Shown here piece by piece: positions 34,732 to 44,993 of a stretch of 64,000 bases of DNA (position 1 is its first letter; every line of letters starts with the position of its first letter). This stretch comes from JAIBJN01 sp963847985. Lineage in GTDB: Bacteria; Actinomycetota; Thermoleophilia; Gaiellales; Gaiellaceae. The translations under genes and the position numbers were made by a program. Location: positions 109,828 to 173,827 of the forward strand of contig CAWKBS010000005.1 in the NCBI GenBank assembly GCA_963847985.1. The letters run 5' to 3'. The notes below the pieces were generated by a model. That model was not told the DNA's origin. It worked only from the letters and a program-made list of their open reading frames with translations, and ran no database searches.

Positions 34732-36005
34732 CTGCTGCCGCCGCGCGGCGCGTACTTGATCAGCGAGCCGTTCAGCGAGAAGTAGTAGAAGCGGTCGGTG
34801 GCGATGCCCGGCACGTACTTGCCGCGGTCTTCCCGCCAGACGACCTTGCCGGTGCGCCGGTCGAGGCCGAACGTCCTCTTCTCGAGCGTGGAGACGAACA
34901 CGAGGTTTCCGACGACCAGCCCGGAGCCGAGGATCCTGCCGGGCACGAACGTCTCCCACCGCTTGGCTCCGTCCCTGGCCCGGAGCGCCCTGACGCCCCC
35001 GTCGAACGCGCTCACGTAGACGAAGCCGTCCGCGATCGCGGGGGTCGCGTAGCCCCAGCCGCCCATCTGGAACGACCAGAGCTGCCTGCCGGAGGAGAGC
35101 GAGAACGCGACCGTCTTGCCCGACCGCGTCGTGGCGAAGAGGCGGCGGCCGTCCGACGAGGCGCTCGAGTAGAAGCTGTCCAGGCGCAGGGCGTCGCGCT
35201 GGACGAACGACGTCCAGAGCTCGCGGCCGTTCGCCTTGCGGACGCAGAGAACCGACCCCGCGTACGTCGAGACGCAGACCTTGTCGCCGGTGACCGAAGG
35301 GCTCGAGTTGATGCGGCCGCCGGTGTTGTAGGCCCAGCGAACCTTGCCGGTGGCCGAGTTGACGGCGAAGAGCCGTCCCGTGGTCGCGCCGAAGAAGGCG
35401 ACCCCGTCCACGACGACCGGCGAGGACTCGACCTTCCCCCCGGTGCGAAGCCGCCACAGGAGCCTGCCGTCGGTCCGCCTGAACGCCGACACGGTGCCGG
35501 CGTGAGAGCTGACCAGAATCCGTGGCCCGTCGATGGCGGGCGACGACGCGGTCGCGGACGGGTTCTTGGCCCGCCAGAGGATACGTCCGGTCTCTGCGTC
35601 CACGGCCACGGTCGTGCCGTGCTCCAGGTTCTGGTAGAGGACGCCGTCGCAGAAGCTCGGCGGGTACTCGAGGACGTCCTGCAGGTACCGCCGCCAGACG
35701 ATCCTGCCCGGCTTGCCGAGGTCGACGCCGGGGAGGGCGAGCGTCCGCCGCGGGTTCTCGCCGAAGTTGAGCCAGCACCGCTCGGCCGGCTCCTCCTCGG
35801 GCGCGGTCTCGGTCTCGACCGGCTCGGTCGTCGTCTCCACGGTCTCGTCGATCGCGCCGGTCTCCTGGAAGAGGGACACGCCGGCGAGCTCGGTGTCGAG
35901 CTGCCCCTCCGGGCGGTCGTCCTTCAGCGTGAAGTACGCGGCGGCGGCGCCGGCGACGAGCAGGACTACGAGGGTCCCGAGGGCGATGAGAAGCTTCGTC
36001 CGCAT
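34728..36005 (-). CDS. Membrane-anchored PQQ-type beta-propeller protein
   Basis: 425 residues. An N-terminal signal anchor (residues 5-26, LLIALGTLVVLLVAG) is followed by a Thr/Glu-rich linker (about 45-75) and then repeated propeller blades of the kind GTTVAVDAETGRILWR, GTVSAFRRTDGRLLWR, GRLFAVNSATGKVRWA and KRTFGLDRRTGKVVWR. No Cys lipobox is visible, so it should be held outside the membrane by its anchor. Such propellers usually mediate protein contact rather than catalysis; no PQQ-dehydrogenase active-site residues are seen. It is divergent from the Wzz-like gene, so it may serve the export or assembly machinery. Confidence 0.83.
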   Translation of the reverse strand: MRTKLLIALGTLVVLLVAGAAAAYFTLKDDRPEGQLDTELAGVSLFQETGAIDETVETTTEPVETETAPEEEPAERCWLNFGENPRRTLALPGVDLGKPGRIVWRRYLQDVLEYPPSFCDGVLYQNLEHGTTVAVDAETGRILWRAKNPSATASSPAIDGPRILVSSHAGTVSAFRRTDGRLLWRLRTGGKVESSPVVVDGVAFFGATTGRLFAVNSATGKVRWAYNTGGRINSSPSVTGDKVCVSTYAGSVLCVRKANGRELWTSFVQRDALRLDSFYSSASSDGRRLFATTRSGKTVAFSLSSGRQLWSFQMGGWGYATPAIADGFVYVSAFDGGVRALRARDGAKRWETFVPGRILGSGLVVGNLVFVSTLEKRTFGLDRRTGKVVWREDRGKYVPGIATDRFYYFSLNGSLIKYAPRGGSS

Positions 36006-36066
36006 TCCGGGGAGGCCGGGCGAGGGCCTCTCCCAGTATGCCTACGCCGCCCGCTGACCCCGCTGG

Positions 36067-36072
36067 TAGAGT
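36067..36072 (+). promoter_or_regulatory. -10 box TAGAGT for the Wzz-like gene
   Basis: TAGAGT starts 16 nt before the ATG at 36083; no Shine-Dalgarno sequence is present. Confidence 0.4.
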
Positions 36073-36082
36073 CGGAGCCCGG

Positions 36083-36970
36083 ATGAGCCCGGACAGCGAG
36101 CCCCTTCGCCGGGTCCCCGCGCCCACGACGGAGCTCGACGCGGAGCGCGAGGTCGACTTCGGCCGCTACGCCCGGGTGCTCCTGGGCAAGTGGTGGCTGC
36201 TCGTGCTCGGCGCGCTCGTCGGCGGCCTGCTCGGCTTCCTCTACGGCCAGACGGGCGGCTCGACCTACCAGGCCTCGGCGACCGTCTACCTCGGCCAGCC
36301 GCTCTCGCCGACCGGCACGGCGGTGCCCTCCCTGGCCAGCGACCCCACGGGCGCGGCCACGCTCGCGCGCAGCCAGGCCGTGGTCAACGAGGTGGCGTCC
36401 GAGGTGGGGATTCCGGCGGCGAAGCTGCGCCGGAGCATCTCCGCGAGCGTCCTCGGCGAGCGCAACCGGCAGACGACGGGCGTCTCGCTCGTCGGCATCA
36501 CCGTGCGTGGAAGCAACGGCGAGCGGGTCGAGAACGCGGCGAACCTGGTCGCCGAGCGGGTGGTCGGGCTCTCGTCCACCTACGCCGACGCCAAGGCGGA
36601 GACGCTCCAGCAGCGGCTCGACGGCCTCCAGACTCAGCTCGACTCCGTCACCGCCCGCCTCGACGACGTGACGGCGGCCATCGAGGAGAACGAGGGCGCG
36701 AGCTCGACGGAGCAGCTCCTGCAGGCGAACCTGCTCGCCGTCCTCGAGCAGCGGCGGGCCGACCTGACGGACGACGTCATCGCCGCCGAGCAGCAGCTCG
36801 AGGCCGCCGAGGAGATCGAGCGCGGCCGCGTCGTCGCGCCCGCCGCCGCGACGCGGGTCGACGCCCGGAACGTGAGGTCGTCGACGATCGTCGGCGCCTT
36901 CCTCGGGCTCGTGCTGGCAGCGCTGGCCGCCCTCCTCTGGGCCCCGGCCTCGCGCCTCCGCGCGACCTGA
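36083..36970 (+). CDS. Wzz/YveK-like polysaccharide chain-length regulator
   Basis: 295 residues. DFGRYARVLLGKWWLLVLG leads into the first membrane helix (about 30-55), the second helix is at about 270-290, and the extracytoplasmic part between them is helical with a predicted coiled coil (TLQQRLDGLQTQLDSVTARL and on to about 260). This is the topology of Wzz/co-polymerase proteins. There is no C-terminal tyrosine-kinase domain. It probably sets chain length for the polymerase at 26263. The 158 bp downstream to the next start hold no gene; a TATCCT at about 37090 may be a promoter for the next gene. Confidence 0.8.
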   Translation: MSPDSEPLRRVPAPTTELDAEREVDFGRYARVLLGKWWLLVLGALVGGLLGFLYGQTGGSTYQASATVYLGQPLSPTGTAVPSLASDPTGAATLARSQAVVNEVASEVGIPAAKLRRSISASVLGERNRQTTGVSLVGITVRGSNGERVENAANLVAERVVGLSSTYADAKAETLQQRLDGLQTQLDSVTARLDDVTAAIEENEGASSTEQLLQANLLAVLEQRRADLTDDVIAAEQQLEAAEEIERGRVVAPAAATRVDARNVRSSTIVGAFLGLVLAALAALLWAPASRLRAT

Positions 36971-37128
36971 ACGGTTCTCGACCGAAGACCCGGCCCGCGC
37001 AGCTATCTTTGCTCGTCGACGTCGCCGAGGCCCGCCGAGCCGGTGTAAAGGTTCGGTTCGGATCGGCCGACGAAGCCTGGAACACGAGTATCCTCGAAGC
37101 GACCACCCCCGACCAACTGCAGCCGCAC

Positions 37129-38315
37129 ATGACTTTGACTATTAGGAGCCTGAGCTCGATCCTCTGCCTGCTCGTCGCGGGCGCCTTGGCGCTCGTCCAG
37201 GCGCCGAGCGGCCAGGCGTCGCCGCGCCTGCAGGTGGGCATCATGGACGACGCTCAGGTCATGCATCCGGACGATGCGACGCAGGACACGGCATTCGCCG
37301 ACATTGCGGCGCTGCGCCCCGAGGTGCTTCGCGTCCTTCTCCGGTGGGACCTGGTGGCGCCGACGCAGCCGGACGGATCCGCGGGACCCTGCGCGATCCG
37401 ACGTATCAGTGGGCTGCCTACGACGAGGTCGTCAGCAAGGCGAAGGACGAAGAACATCGAGGTCGTCTTCACCATCTTCGGCACGCCGGGCTGGGCCAAC
37501 GGCGGCAGGTCGTTCCGTCTTCGCGCCGGCGTCGGCGGGACGACGCTCAAGGACTTCGCCTACGCGGCCGCGACGCGGTACTCGGGGACGTTCACGCCCG
37601 ACCCCGCCGACCCGCGGCTGTGGCGCTACCCAAGGTGGGCAAGTGGACTGCCTGGAACGAGCCGAATCTCTCGTTCTGGCTTCGCCCGCTCTCCTACAAG
37701 CCTCGCCGCCACCTCCAGGCCCTCGCCGGCGCCTACGCGCGCATCTGCAACGCCGTTCACGCCGGCGTCCACGAGGCGGGAGCGGCTGCCATCACGGGCG
37801 AGCTCGTCGCCTGCGGCGTGACGGCGCCGACCGCGAAGGGGAAGAAGTTCTCGTACCCGCCCGTCACCTTCCTGCGCGCGATCAAGGCCGCGCGCGCCAG
37901 GTTCGACGTCTACGCCCACAACCCGCACCCCCGCAGCCCGTCGGAGACACCGAACACGCGGCCGCGGACGCCGACCACGATCATCCTGGGGAACATCGAC
38001 GTGCTCCTGAAGCAGCTCACGCGCTCCTACGGCGCGAGGAAGCGCCTCTGGCTCACCGAGTACGGCTACCAGACGAAGCCGCAGGATCGCTGGGTCGGGG
38101 TCACCTGGGCGAAGCAGGCGACGTTCCTGAAGCAAGGCGTACGCGAAGGCGCGCAGGCACCCGCGGATCGACATGCTCGTCTGGTTCCTCCTCCGGGACG
38201 AGCCGGACCTGAACGGCTCCCGCTTCGGTGCGCCCGGCTGGCAGTCCGGCCTCATCACTGTCGGCGGACACGCCGCAAGAACGCTTTCGCCGCGTTCCGC
38301 GACATGCCGCACTAG
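37129..38315 (+). CDS. Secreted clan GH-A-like glycoside hydrolase, at least five frameshifts
   Basis: A signal peptide (ILCLLVAGALALVQAPSGQA) starts a protein of about 395 residues when repaired. Fold markers are VFTIFGTPGWANGG, GKWTAWNEPNLSFW (Asn-Glu-Pro, the acid/base Glu of clan GH-A) and RLWLTEYGYQT (the Thr-Glu-Tyr-Gly nucleophile region), then MLVWFLLRDEP. It resembles GH39/GH5-like enzymes, perhaps trimming the polysaccharide or acting in its release. Frames change near 37385, 37450, 37632, 38133 and 38270. Each side keeps family sequence, so the indels are more likely errors than ancient decay. Confidence 0.7.
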
Positions 38316-38360
38316 CGGCCGGTCAGCGCGCACTCAGCCGAGGTCGCTTGCCTCCTGGAC

Positions 38361-38366
38361 TAGTCT
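38361..38366 (+). promoter_or_regulatory. -10 box TAGTCT for the giant glycosyltransferase gene
   Basis: TAGTCT begins 15 nt before a TTG at 38376, favouring TTG over the later GTG at 38400 as the start. Confidence 0.4.
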
Positions 38367-38375
38367 GACGGTCCC

Positions 38376-41300
38376 TTGCCAAGCGTCGAGGACCGATCAG
38401 TGAACGCCTGCACGATCATCGCGAGGAACTACCTCGCGCATGCGCGGGTGCTGGCCGAGTCGTTTCTCGAGCACCATCCTGACGGGACGTTCACGACGCT
38501 GCTCCTCGACGACTTCGAGCAGGAGATCGACGAGGAGAACGAGCCGTTCCAGATCGTCCGCGTGGACGAGATCGGGCTCGCCGTCCGCGAGCTGCATGAC
38601 ATGGCGATGATCTACCAGGTGCTCGAGTTCGCCACGGCGGTGAAGCCCTGGTTCCTACGAGCGCTTCTGGACGGCGGCAAGGATCACGTCGCCTACTTCG
38701 ATCCGGACATCCGGATCTTCGCGAGTCTCGACGACGTGGCTTCTCTGGCGCGGGAGCATTCGATCGTCCTCACGCCCCACGTGACCTCGCCGTTGCCTCG
38801 GGACGGGCTGGAGCCAAGCGAACGCACGATCCTGCGCGCGGGAATGTTCAACCTCGGCTTCATCGCGGTCGGGGAGGACGCCCGCGGGTTTCTCGACTGG
38901 TGGACGGTTCGTCTTCGCCGCGACTGTCTAGTCGACCCGGGCGAGGGCCAGTTCGTCGACCAGCGCTGGGCCGACTTCGTGCCGTCGCTCTTCGACCACT
39001 ACGTCCTCCGCGATCCGGGCTGCAACGTCGCCACCTGGAACGTCGATTCACGCGACCTCGTCTGCGAGGACGGTCGCTGTCTAGCCGGCGGGGAGCCTTT
39101 GCGTTTCTACCACTTCAGCGGGTTCGATCCCAAGTATCCCCAGCTCCTTTCGAGGTTCCAGGGAGACACGCCGCGCATCCTCCTCAGCGAGCGGCCGGAC
39201 CTGGCGAAGCTCTGCCGTGACTACGCCGCTTCCCTCATGGACAAGGGCTATGCCGACTGGTCTTCGAAGCCGTATCAGTGGGACGTGCTCGCCGACGGGA
39301 CCCGCATCGACCGGACGCTTCGGCGTTTCTACCGGATAGCACTCGTTGCTGCCGAGGACGGAGCCGGGTCGCAGCCGCCGGACCCGTTCGACCCGGCCGA
39401 TTCCCCAGCCTTCAGGGGCTGGTGTGGGGCCATCCGGGCGAAGCCGGTGGGGGCGAAGCTCACTCGCTATGCACGCGCGGTCTACGAGGTCGACCCGGAT
39501 GCCCTTCCGGCCCGGGCGGCCCGACGCATCCGTGACTGGCGCCGGGCCCGCCGGCTCGACCCCCCGCGGGCATTCCGGGCCGGCCCCTCGGTTCCCGGCG
39601 CGAACGTCGCCGGCTACTTCCGCGCCGAGCTGGGAATCGGGGAGGTGGCGCGTCAGATCGTCTCCGCCTTCGAGCAGAGCCGGGTCCCCTTCGGCACTGT
39701 CACGTACGACCGGACGCTAAGCCGTCAGGAGCATCCATTCTCACAGGACGGCGACGGCCCCCTCTACGACATGAACGTCGTCTGTGTGAACGCCGACCAG
39801 ACGCTCACGTTCCGCCGGGACATGGGCTCGAGCTTCTTTGGCGGCCGCTACACGATCGGGGTTTGGTTCTGGGAGATCGCGGAGTTCCCCTCCTTCATGC
39901 ACTACGCCTTCTCCGCGGTCGACGAGGTATGGGTAGCGAGCGATTTCGTTCGCGAAGCCGTCTCCGCCGCGACCTCCAAGCCAGTCCTTACGGTGCCTGT
40001 CCCCCTGCGCATGCCGGAGCCGCCTGCTCTCCAGAGGGATCACTTCGGGCTGCCGGAGGAGTACCTCTTCCTCTTTTCGTACGACCTCATGAGTGTTCTC
40101 GAACGCAAGAATCCACTCGGGCTCCTCGATGCCTTCACGCGCGCGTTTGCGCCTGGGGAGGGTCCGGTGCTGCTGCTCAAGAGCATCAACGGCGACAAGA
40201 AGCCGTCCGACCTGGAGCGAGTGCGAGACGCTGCCTCCGCCAGGCCGGACGTGATCGTCCGTGACGGCTACCTCTCCGCCGAGGAGAAGGACGCCTTGAC
40301 CGCCGGCTGCGACTGCTATGTCTCGCTGCACCGAAGCGAGGGCCTCGGGTTGACGATGGCCGAAGCGATGGCGTGCGGCAAGCCCGTGATCGCCACGGCC
40401 TACTCCGGAAACCTCAACTTCATGACCCCGGAGAGCAGCTACCTCGTCCCCTACAGCTCTCGGCCGCATTCCGCCGGGCTGCGATCCGTACCCGCCCGGA
40501 GTCGAGTGGGCTGAGCCCGATCTCGACGAAGCTGCGAGGCTGATGCGGCACGTCTGGGAAAACCGAGCGGAAGCAAGCGAGCGAGGACGGATCGGCCGGG
40601 AGGTCATCGAGGCGCGCTCGCCCGGGCTGATGGCCGCCTTCCTCGAGCGGCGGTTCGCCGAGATCCGCGGTGGCCCGCTCCCGAAGCGGGTTCGACAGGG
40701 CAGACTCACAACCGAGGCGACATTCGCCGTGGCCGAGGCCCGCCGTCGGGTCGGTCGAGCCAGGCGCGCCGCGAACGGCTCGATTGCGGCCTCGCCTCCA
40801 CCCGACATGACGCCGCTGCAGCGGGCCCATGACCTCATCGCGCGAGGCCCGCGGAATTCCTCCAGCACTGCCTCGCGCCTCGAGCCGCTCAGGGACCTCG
40901 CCCGGCGAGCCCTCTTCCGTGGCCTGAGGCCCTACACGGAACACCAGAGCGAGCTCGATCAGGCGATTGCCCAGGCTCTCGCGGAGCAGCAGCGGATTCT
41001 GGAGCAGCAGATGTCTGAGCTGACCGCCGTGCCGTACATGTCAGACCCCGACCTCCTGTACACGGGATCGGGCGCCTCGCGGACGCTCGGGTACCGCGCG
41101 GCGCCGGACACCGATTCGACGGCCTCGTACCGAGGCTTCGAAGACGTCTTTCGTGGGTCGGAGGAGTTCATCCGGAAGCGGCAGCGCGTGTACCTGGAAG
41201 TGCTGGCAGGCCGAAGCCCGGTGCTCGATGTCGGCTGCGGCCGAGGGGAGTTCCTGGAGCTGCTCGCCGAGCGAGACATCCCTGCGCGCGGGATCGACAT

Positions 41301-41715
41301 CGACGAGAGCATGGTCTCCCGCTGCCGCGAGAAGGGACTCGACGTGGAGGCCGCTGAGGCGATCGAGCACCTGGAGGCTCAGGAGGACGGCTCGATCGGG
41401 GTCGTGTTCTCGGCGCAGGTGATCGAGCACCTCGGCTACACGGAGCTGATGCGGTTCTTGGAGCTCGCGCACGCAAAGCTCGCCGCGGGGGGCATGCTCA
41501 TCGCCGAGACGGTGAATCCGCACTCGATCCAGGCGTTCAAGACCTTCTGGGTGGACCTGACCCATCGCAGCCCGATCTTCCCGGAGGTAGCGGTCGCCTA
41601 TTGCCATTTGAGCGGGTTCGCCGAGGCTCAGGTCATCTTTCCCAACGGCACGGGCGACTTCGAGGGTGATCGCCGGTCCCAGGGCGAGTACGCGGTCGTG
41701 GCGATCAAGGGTTGA
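38376..41715 (+). CDS. Giant three-domain protein: GT-A-like + GT4 + SAM methyltransferase, one frameshift near 40463
   Basis: About 1,112 residues when repaired. Domain 1 (1-290) is GT-A-like: CTIIARNYLAHARVLAESF and AYFDPDIRIF with a DXD-type DPD. Domain 2 (about 405-720) is GT4: ANVAGYFRAELGIGEVARQI, FLFSYDLMSVLERKNP and HRSEGLGLTMAEAMACG (EX7E). After the shift, GRIPPGCDPYPPGVEW continues the same domain. A linker with a coiled-coil-like Gln/Glu-rich helix follows, and domain 3 is a methyltransferase with VLDVGCGRGEFLELLAE. Such multi-domain chains assemble or cap ABC-exported polysaccharides. The neighbouring Wzm/Wzt genes are convergent. Confidence 0.78.
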
Positions 41716-41777
41716 GTCCCGCCGTAGGAAGACGGCGTCCCAGGAGCCCGTGAATCCGGGCCCTGGCTCGGAAGTCG

Positions 41778-43016
41778 TTACACCGAGCGATTACCCGGCA
41801 GGTCGCTTAGGTCACCGGGCGACTGTCGGAGGTTCGCAGGACGGATTTGGTCGGTCGGGGCCTCCCAGGTGCCTCCGAGCTGGATGGGACCGTGCGACGT
41901 GAGGTCGTCGCTCGAGACCGAAAGCTCGAGCGCGTCATCCTTCTTCGCGAGAACCCGGCCATCGGCGTCCGCGACGAAAGCGTCGACGCGAAAGTACCCT
42001 TCGCGCATCGGGAGCGTCGGCAGGTGAAGCCGTACGAGCTGCGTGCCGGCCTCGAACGACACATCGGTCGCCGTCTGCGAGCCGACGGCCCTCCCGTTGG
42101 ACTCTCGGATCGAAAGCGTGATGGCGAGACCATCCCAGTCGCGGTTGGTTCCAAGCTCGATCTCGAGCATCACCGGCTCCCCGGCGGCGAACCGATCTCT
42201 GATCACCCCGTCGCCATCCCGGGCGCGGACCTCCTGGATGCGGCAGCCAATCCCCCCGAGCTGGTCATCGTGCGCCAGCACGCGGTGATAGGCCCGCAGC
42301 ACGCTCTCGGTCGGACCCACCTCGAGCACCCGGCCGCCGTCGACCAGAACGGACCGATCGCAGATTCGTTCGACCGATGCGAGGTCGTGCGAGACGAAGA
42401 CGAGCGTTCCGCCGGACTTTCGGTATTTGTCGATCTCGACGAGGCATTTCTGCTGAAAGCCCTCGTCGCCGACCGCGAGGACCTCGTCGACGAGGAGGAT
42501 GTCGGGCCGAATGTGAATTGCGACCGAGAAACCGAGTCGCAGGAACATGCCTGACGAGTAGGTTCGTACTGGCATGTTGGCGAACCTTTCGAGCTCGGCG
42601 AACGCGATGATCTCGTCGAGATTGCGATCGATGTACTTGCGGGAGAGGCCCTGGATCACGCCGCTCAGGTAGACGTTCTCGATCCCGGTGAAATCGGGAT
42701 GGAAACCGGCGCCGACATCGAGCAGTGGCCCGACGCGGCCGCCTATCTCGAGCGTTCCCTCGCTGGGGGCGAAGATCCTTGCCATCAGCTTGAGAAGCGT
42801 TGACTTGCCCGAGCCGTTCCGTCCGACCACGCCCACGGATTCGTTCGAGGCGATGTGCAGGTCGACGTCGCGGAGAGCCCAGAACTCGCGTTTCCGAACC
42901 TGTCGGCGAAGGAGAGTTTCCTTCAGCGTCCGAGGGCCATCCACCGCAAGCGCGAAGTGTCGGCCGAGGCCCGCCGCGCGTATCTCGCCCGGCGCGACGT
43001 CCTTGTGTGCGGCCAT
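41778..43016 (-). CDS. Polysaccharide ABC exporter ATPase with C-terminal carbohydrate-binding-type domain (Wzt-like)
   Basis: 412 residues. Walker A GRNGSGKST (65-73), signature YSSGMFLRLGF, Walker B ILLVDEVLAVGDEG and switch His in FVSHD. Residues from about 255 on form a beta-rich domain (MLEIELGTNRDWDG, VRLHLPTLPMREGYF) like Wzt C-terminal domains, which read the chain terminus before export. The methyltransferase-bearing protein next door could supply such a terminus. ATG overlaps the permease stop by one base (TGATG). The protein is intact, in contrast to many neighbours. Confidence 0.88.
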   Translation of the reverse strand: MAAHKDVAPGEIRAAGLGRHFALAVDGPRTLKETLLRRQVRKREFWALRDVDLHIASNESVGVVGRNGSGKSTLLKLMARIFAPSEGTLEIGGRVGPLLDVGAGFHPDFTGIENVYLSGVIQGLSRKYIDRNLDEIIAFAELERFANMPVRTYSSGMFLRLGFSVAIHIRPDILLVDEVLAVGDEGFQQKCLVEIDKYRKSGGTLVFVSHDLASVERICDRSVLVDGGRVLEVGPTESVLRAYHRVLAHDDQLGGIGCRIQEVRARDGDGVIRDRFAAGEPVMLEIELGTNRDWDGLAITLSIRESNGRAVGSQTATDVSFEAGTQLVRLHLPTLPMREGYFRVDAFVADADGRVLAKKDDALELSVSSDDLTSHGPIQLGGTWEAPTDQIRPANLRQSPGDLSDLPGNRSV

Positions 43017-43840
43017 CAGAGCTCGATCGCGAAGCGATCCTGGTATCGCCGAATGGCAGCTAGGCCGGCCAGCGCCATCGCCGGCCCCACGACGAACACG
43101 TAGGCGAGCATCCCCGGCCCAACGACGACTCCGTACATCAACGCGCCGCGGACTGATTCGACGTACGGCGTCACCGGATTCCCGTAGCGAAGGAGATCGA
43201 TCAACCAGGGATGATCGGCCGCTCCGGGAAGCTGTTCGAGGCTATAGAGGATGGGCGTCAGAAAGAACCATGGAAGGATCATGACGTTCACGAGATGCTC
43301 AGTGTCCCTCAGGAACACGTTGATCGTCGCTAGCAGCCAGGTAATGCCGAGGGTCAGGCAGACGAACGCAGCGAGGATAGGTGGAACCAGGAGCACCGTT
43401 CGGAGAGCCTCGGGGGTGACGATCAGGCTGATCGGCACGACGACTGCGAACATCACCAGGAGGACTGATACGGCCTGCGCCAGCACCGAGGCGGTAGGAA
43501 ACACCTCTCGGGGGAGCCAGGCCGTCTTGATGATGTGTGCGTTAGCCGGGAGAGAGTTGACTCCGGTCTGGACGGAGCCTTGAAAAAAGGCCCACACTGC
43601 GAGGCCGGTAAGGACGAACAGCGGATAGTGCTCGATCGTCACCACCCGCCAGAGCACGGAGAACACGAGCGTGTACACGCCCATCATCAGCAGTGGATAG
43701 GCATACGACCAAAGGACGCCGGCGGCCGATCCTTTGTACTTCGCCCGCAGCTCGCGGCGAAGCAGAGTCCGTACGAGCTCGCGCTGGCTCGCGAATTCCC
43801 CGATTTCGTGTCGAATATTCGCGAGGGTGGCGGTGGTCAT
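43016..43840 (-). CDS. Polysaccharide ABC exporter permease (Wzm-like, ABC-2 type)
   Basis: 274 residues with six predicted helices. RELVRTLLRRELRAKYKGS before helix 1 and GVLWSYAYPLLMMGVY are characteristic of ABC-2 polysaccharide/polyol-phosphate permeases; VNVMILPWFFLTPILYSLE is the conserved late loop. It forms the membrane pore with the adjacent ATPase for lipid-linked glycan export. ATG at 43840 is chosen because it opens the conserved N-terminal helix; a TACGAT lies 18 nt upstream. Confidence 0.87.
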   Translation of the reverse strand: MTTATLANIRHEIGEFASQRELVRTLLRRELRAKYKGSAAGVLWSYAYPLLMMGVYTLVFSVLWRVVTIEHYPLFVLTGLAVWAFFQGSVQTGVNSLPANAHIIKTAWLPREVFPTASVLAQAVSVLLVMFAVVVPISLIVTPEALRTVLLVPPILAAFVCLTLGITWLLATINVFLRDTEHLVNVMILPWFFLTPILYSLEQLPGAADHPWLIDLLRYGNPVTPYVESVRGALMYGVVVGPGMLAYVFVVGPAMALAGLAAIRRYQDRFAIEL

Positions 43841-43945
43841 GCTCAAGGCCGGATCGTAACAACGGCGGGTTGCCAGATCGTCGTCCCGAGGCGGGGCGTG
43901 TCTCTGGGGCCCGATCGCGGACGCTCGTAGGCAAGATAGGTCAGT

Positions 43946-44958
<1,013 letters not shown>

Positions 44959-44993
44959 CGGGAGCCGACCGCGATCGACGGTCGTACCATGCG

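Noticed and set aside
33750..36086. 778-codon open frame on the plus strand
   Set aside because: It covers the sulfotransferase in a wrong frame and the propeller gene in antisense; the real genes have clear motifs.
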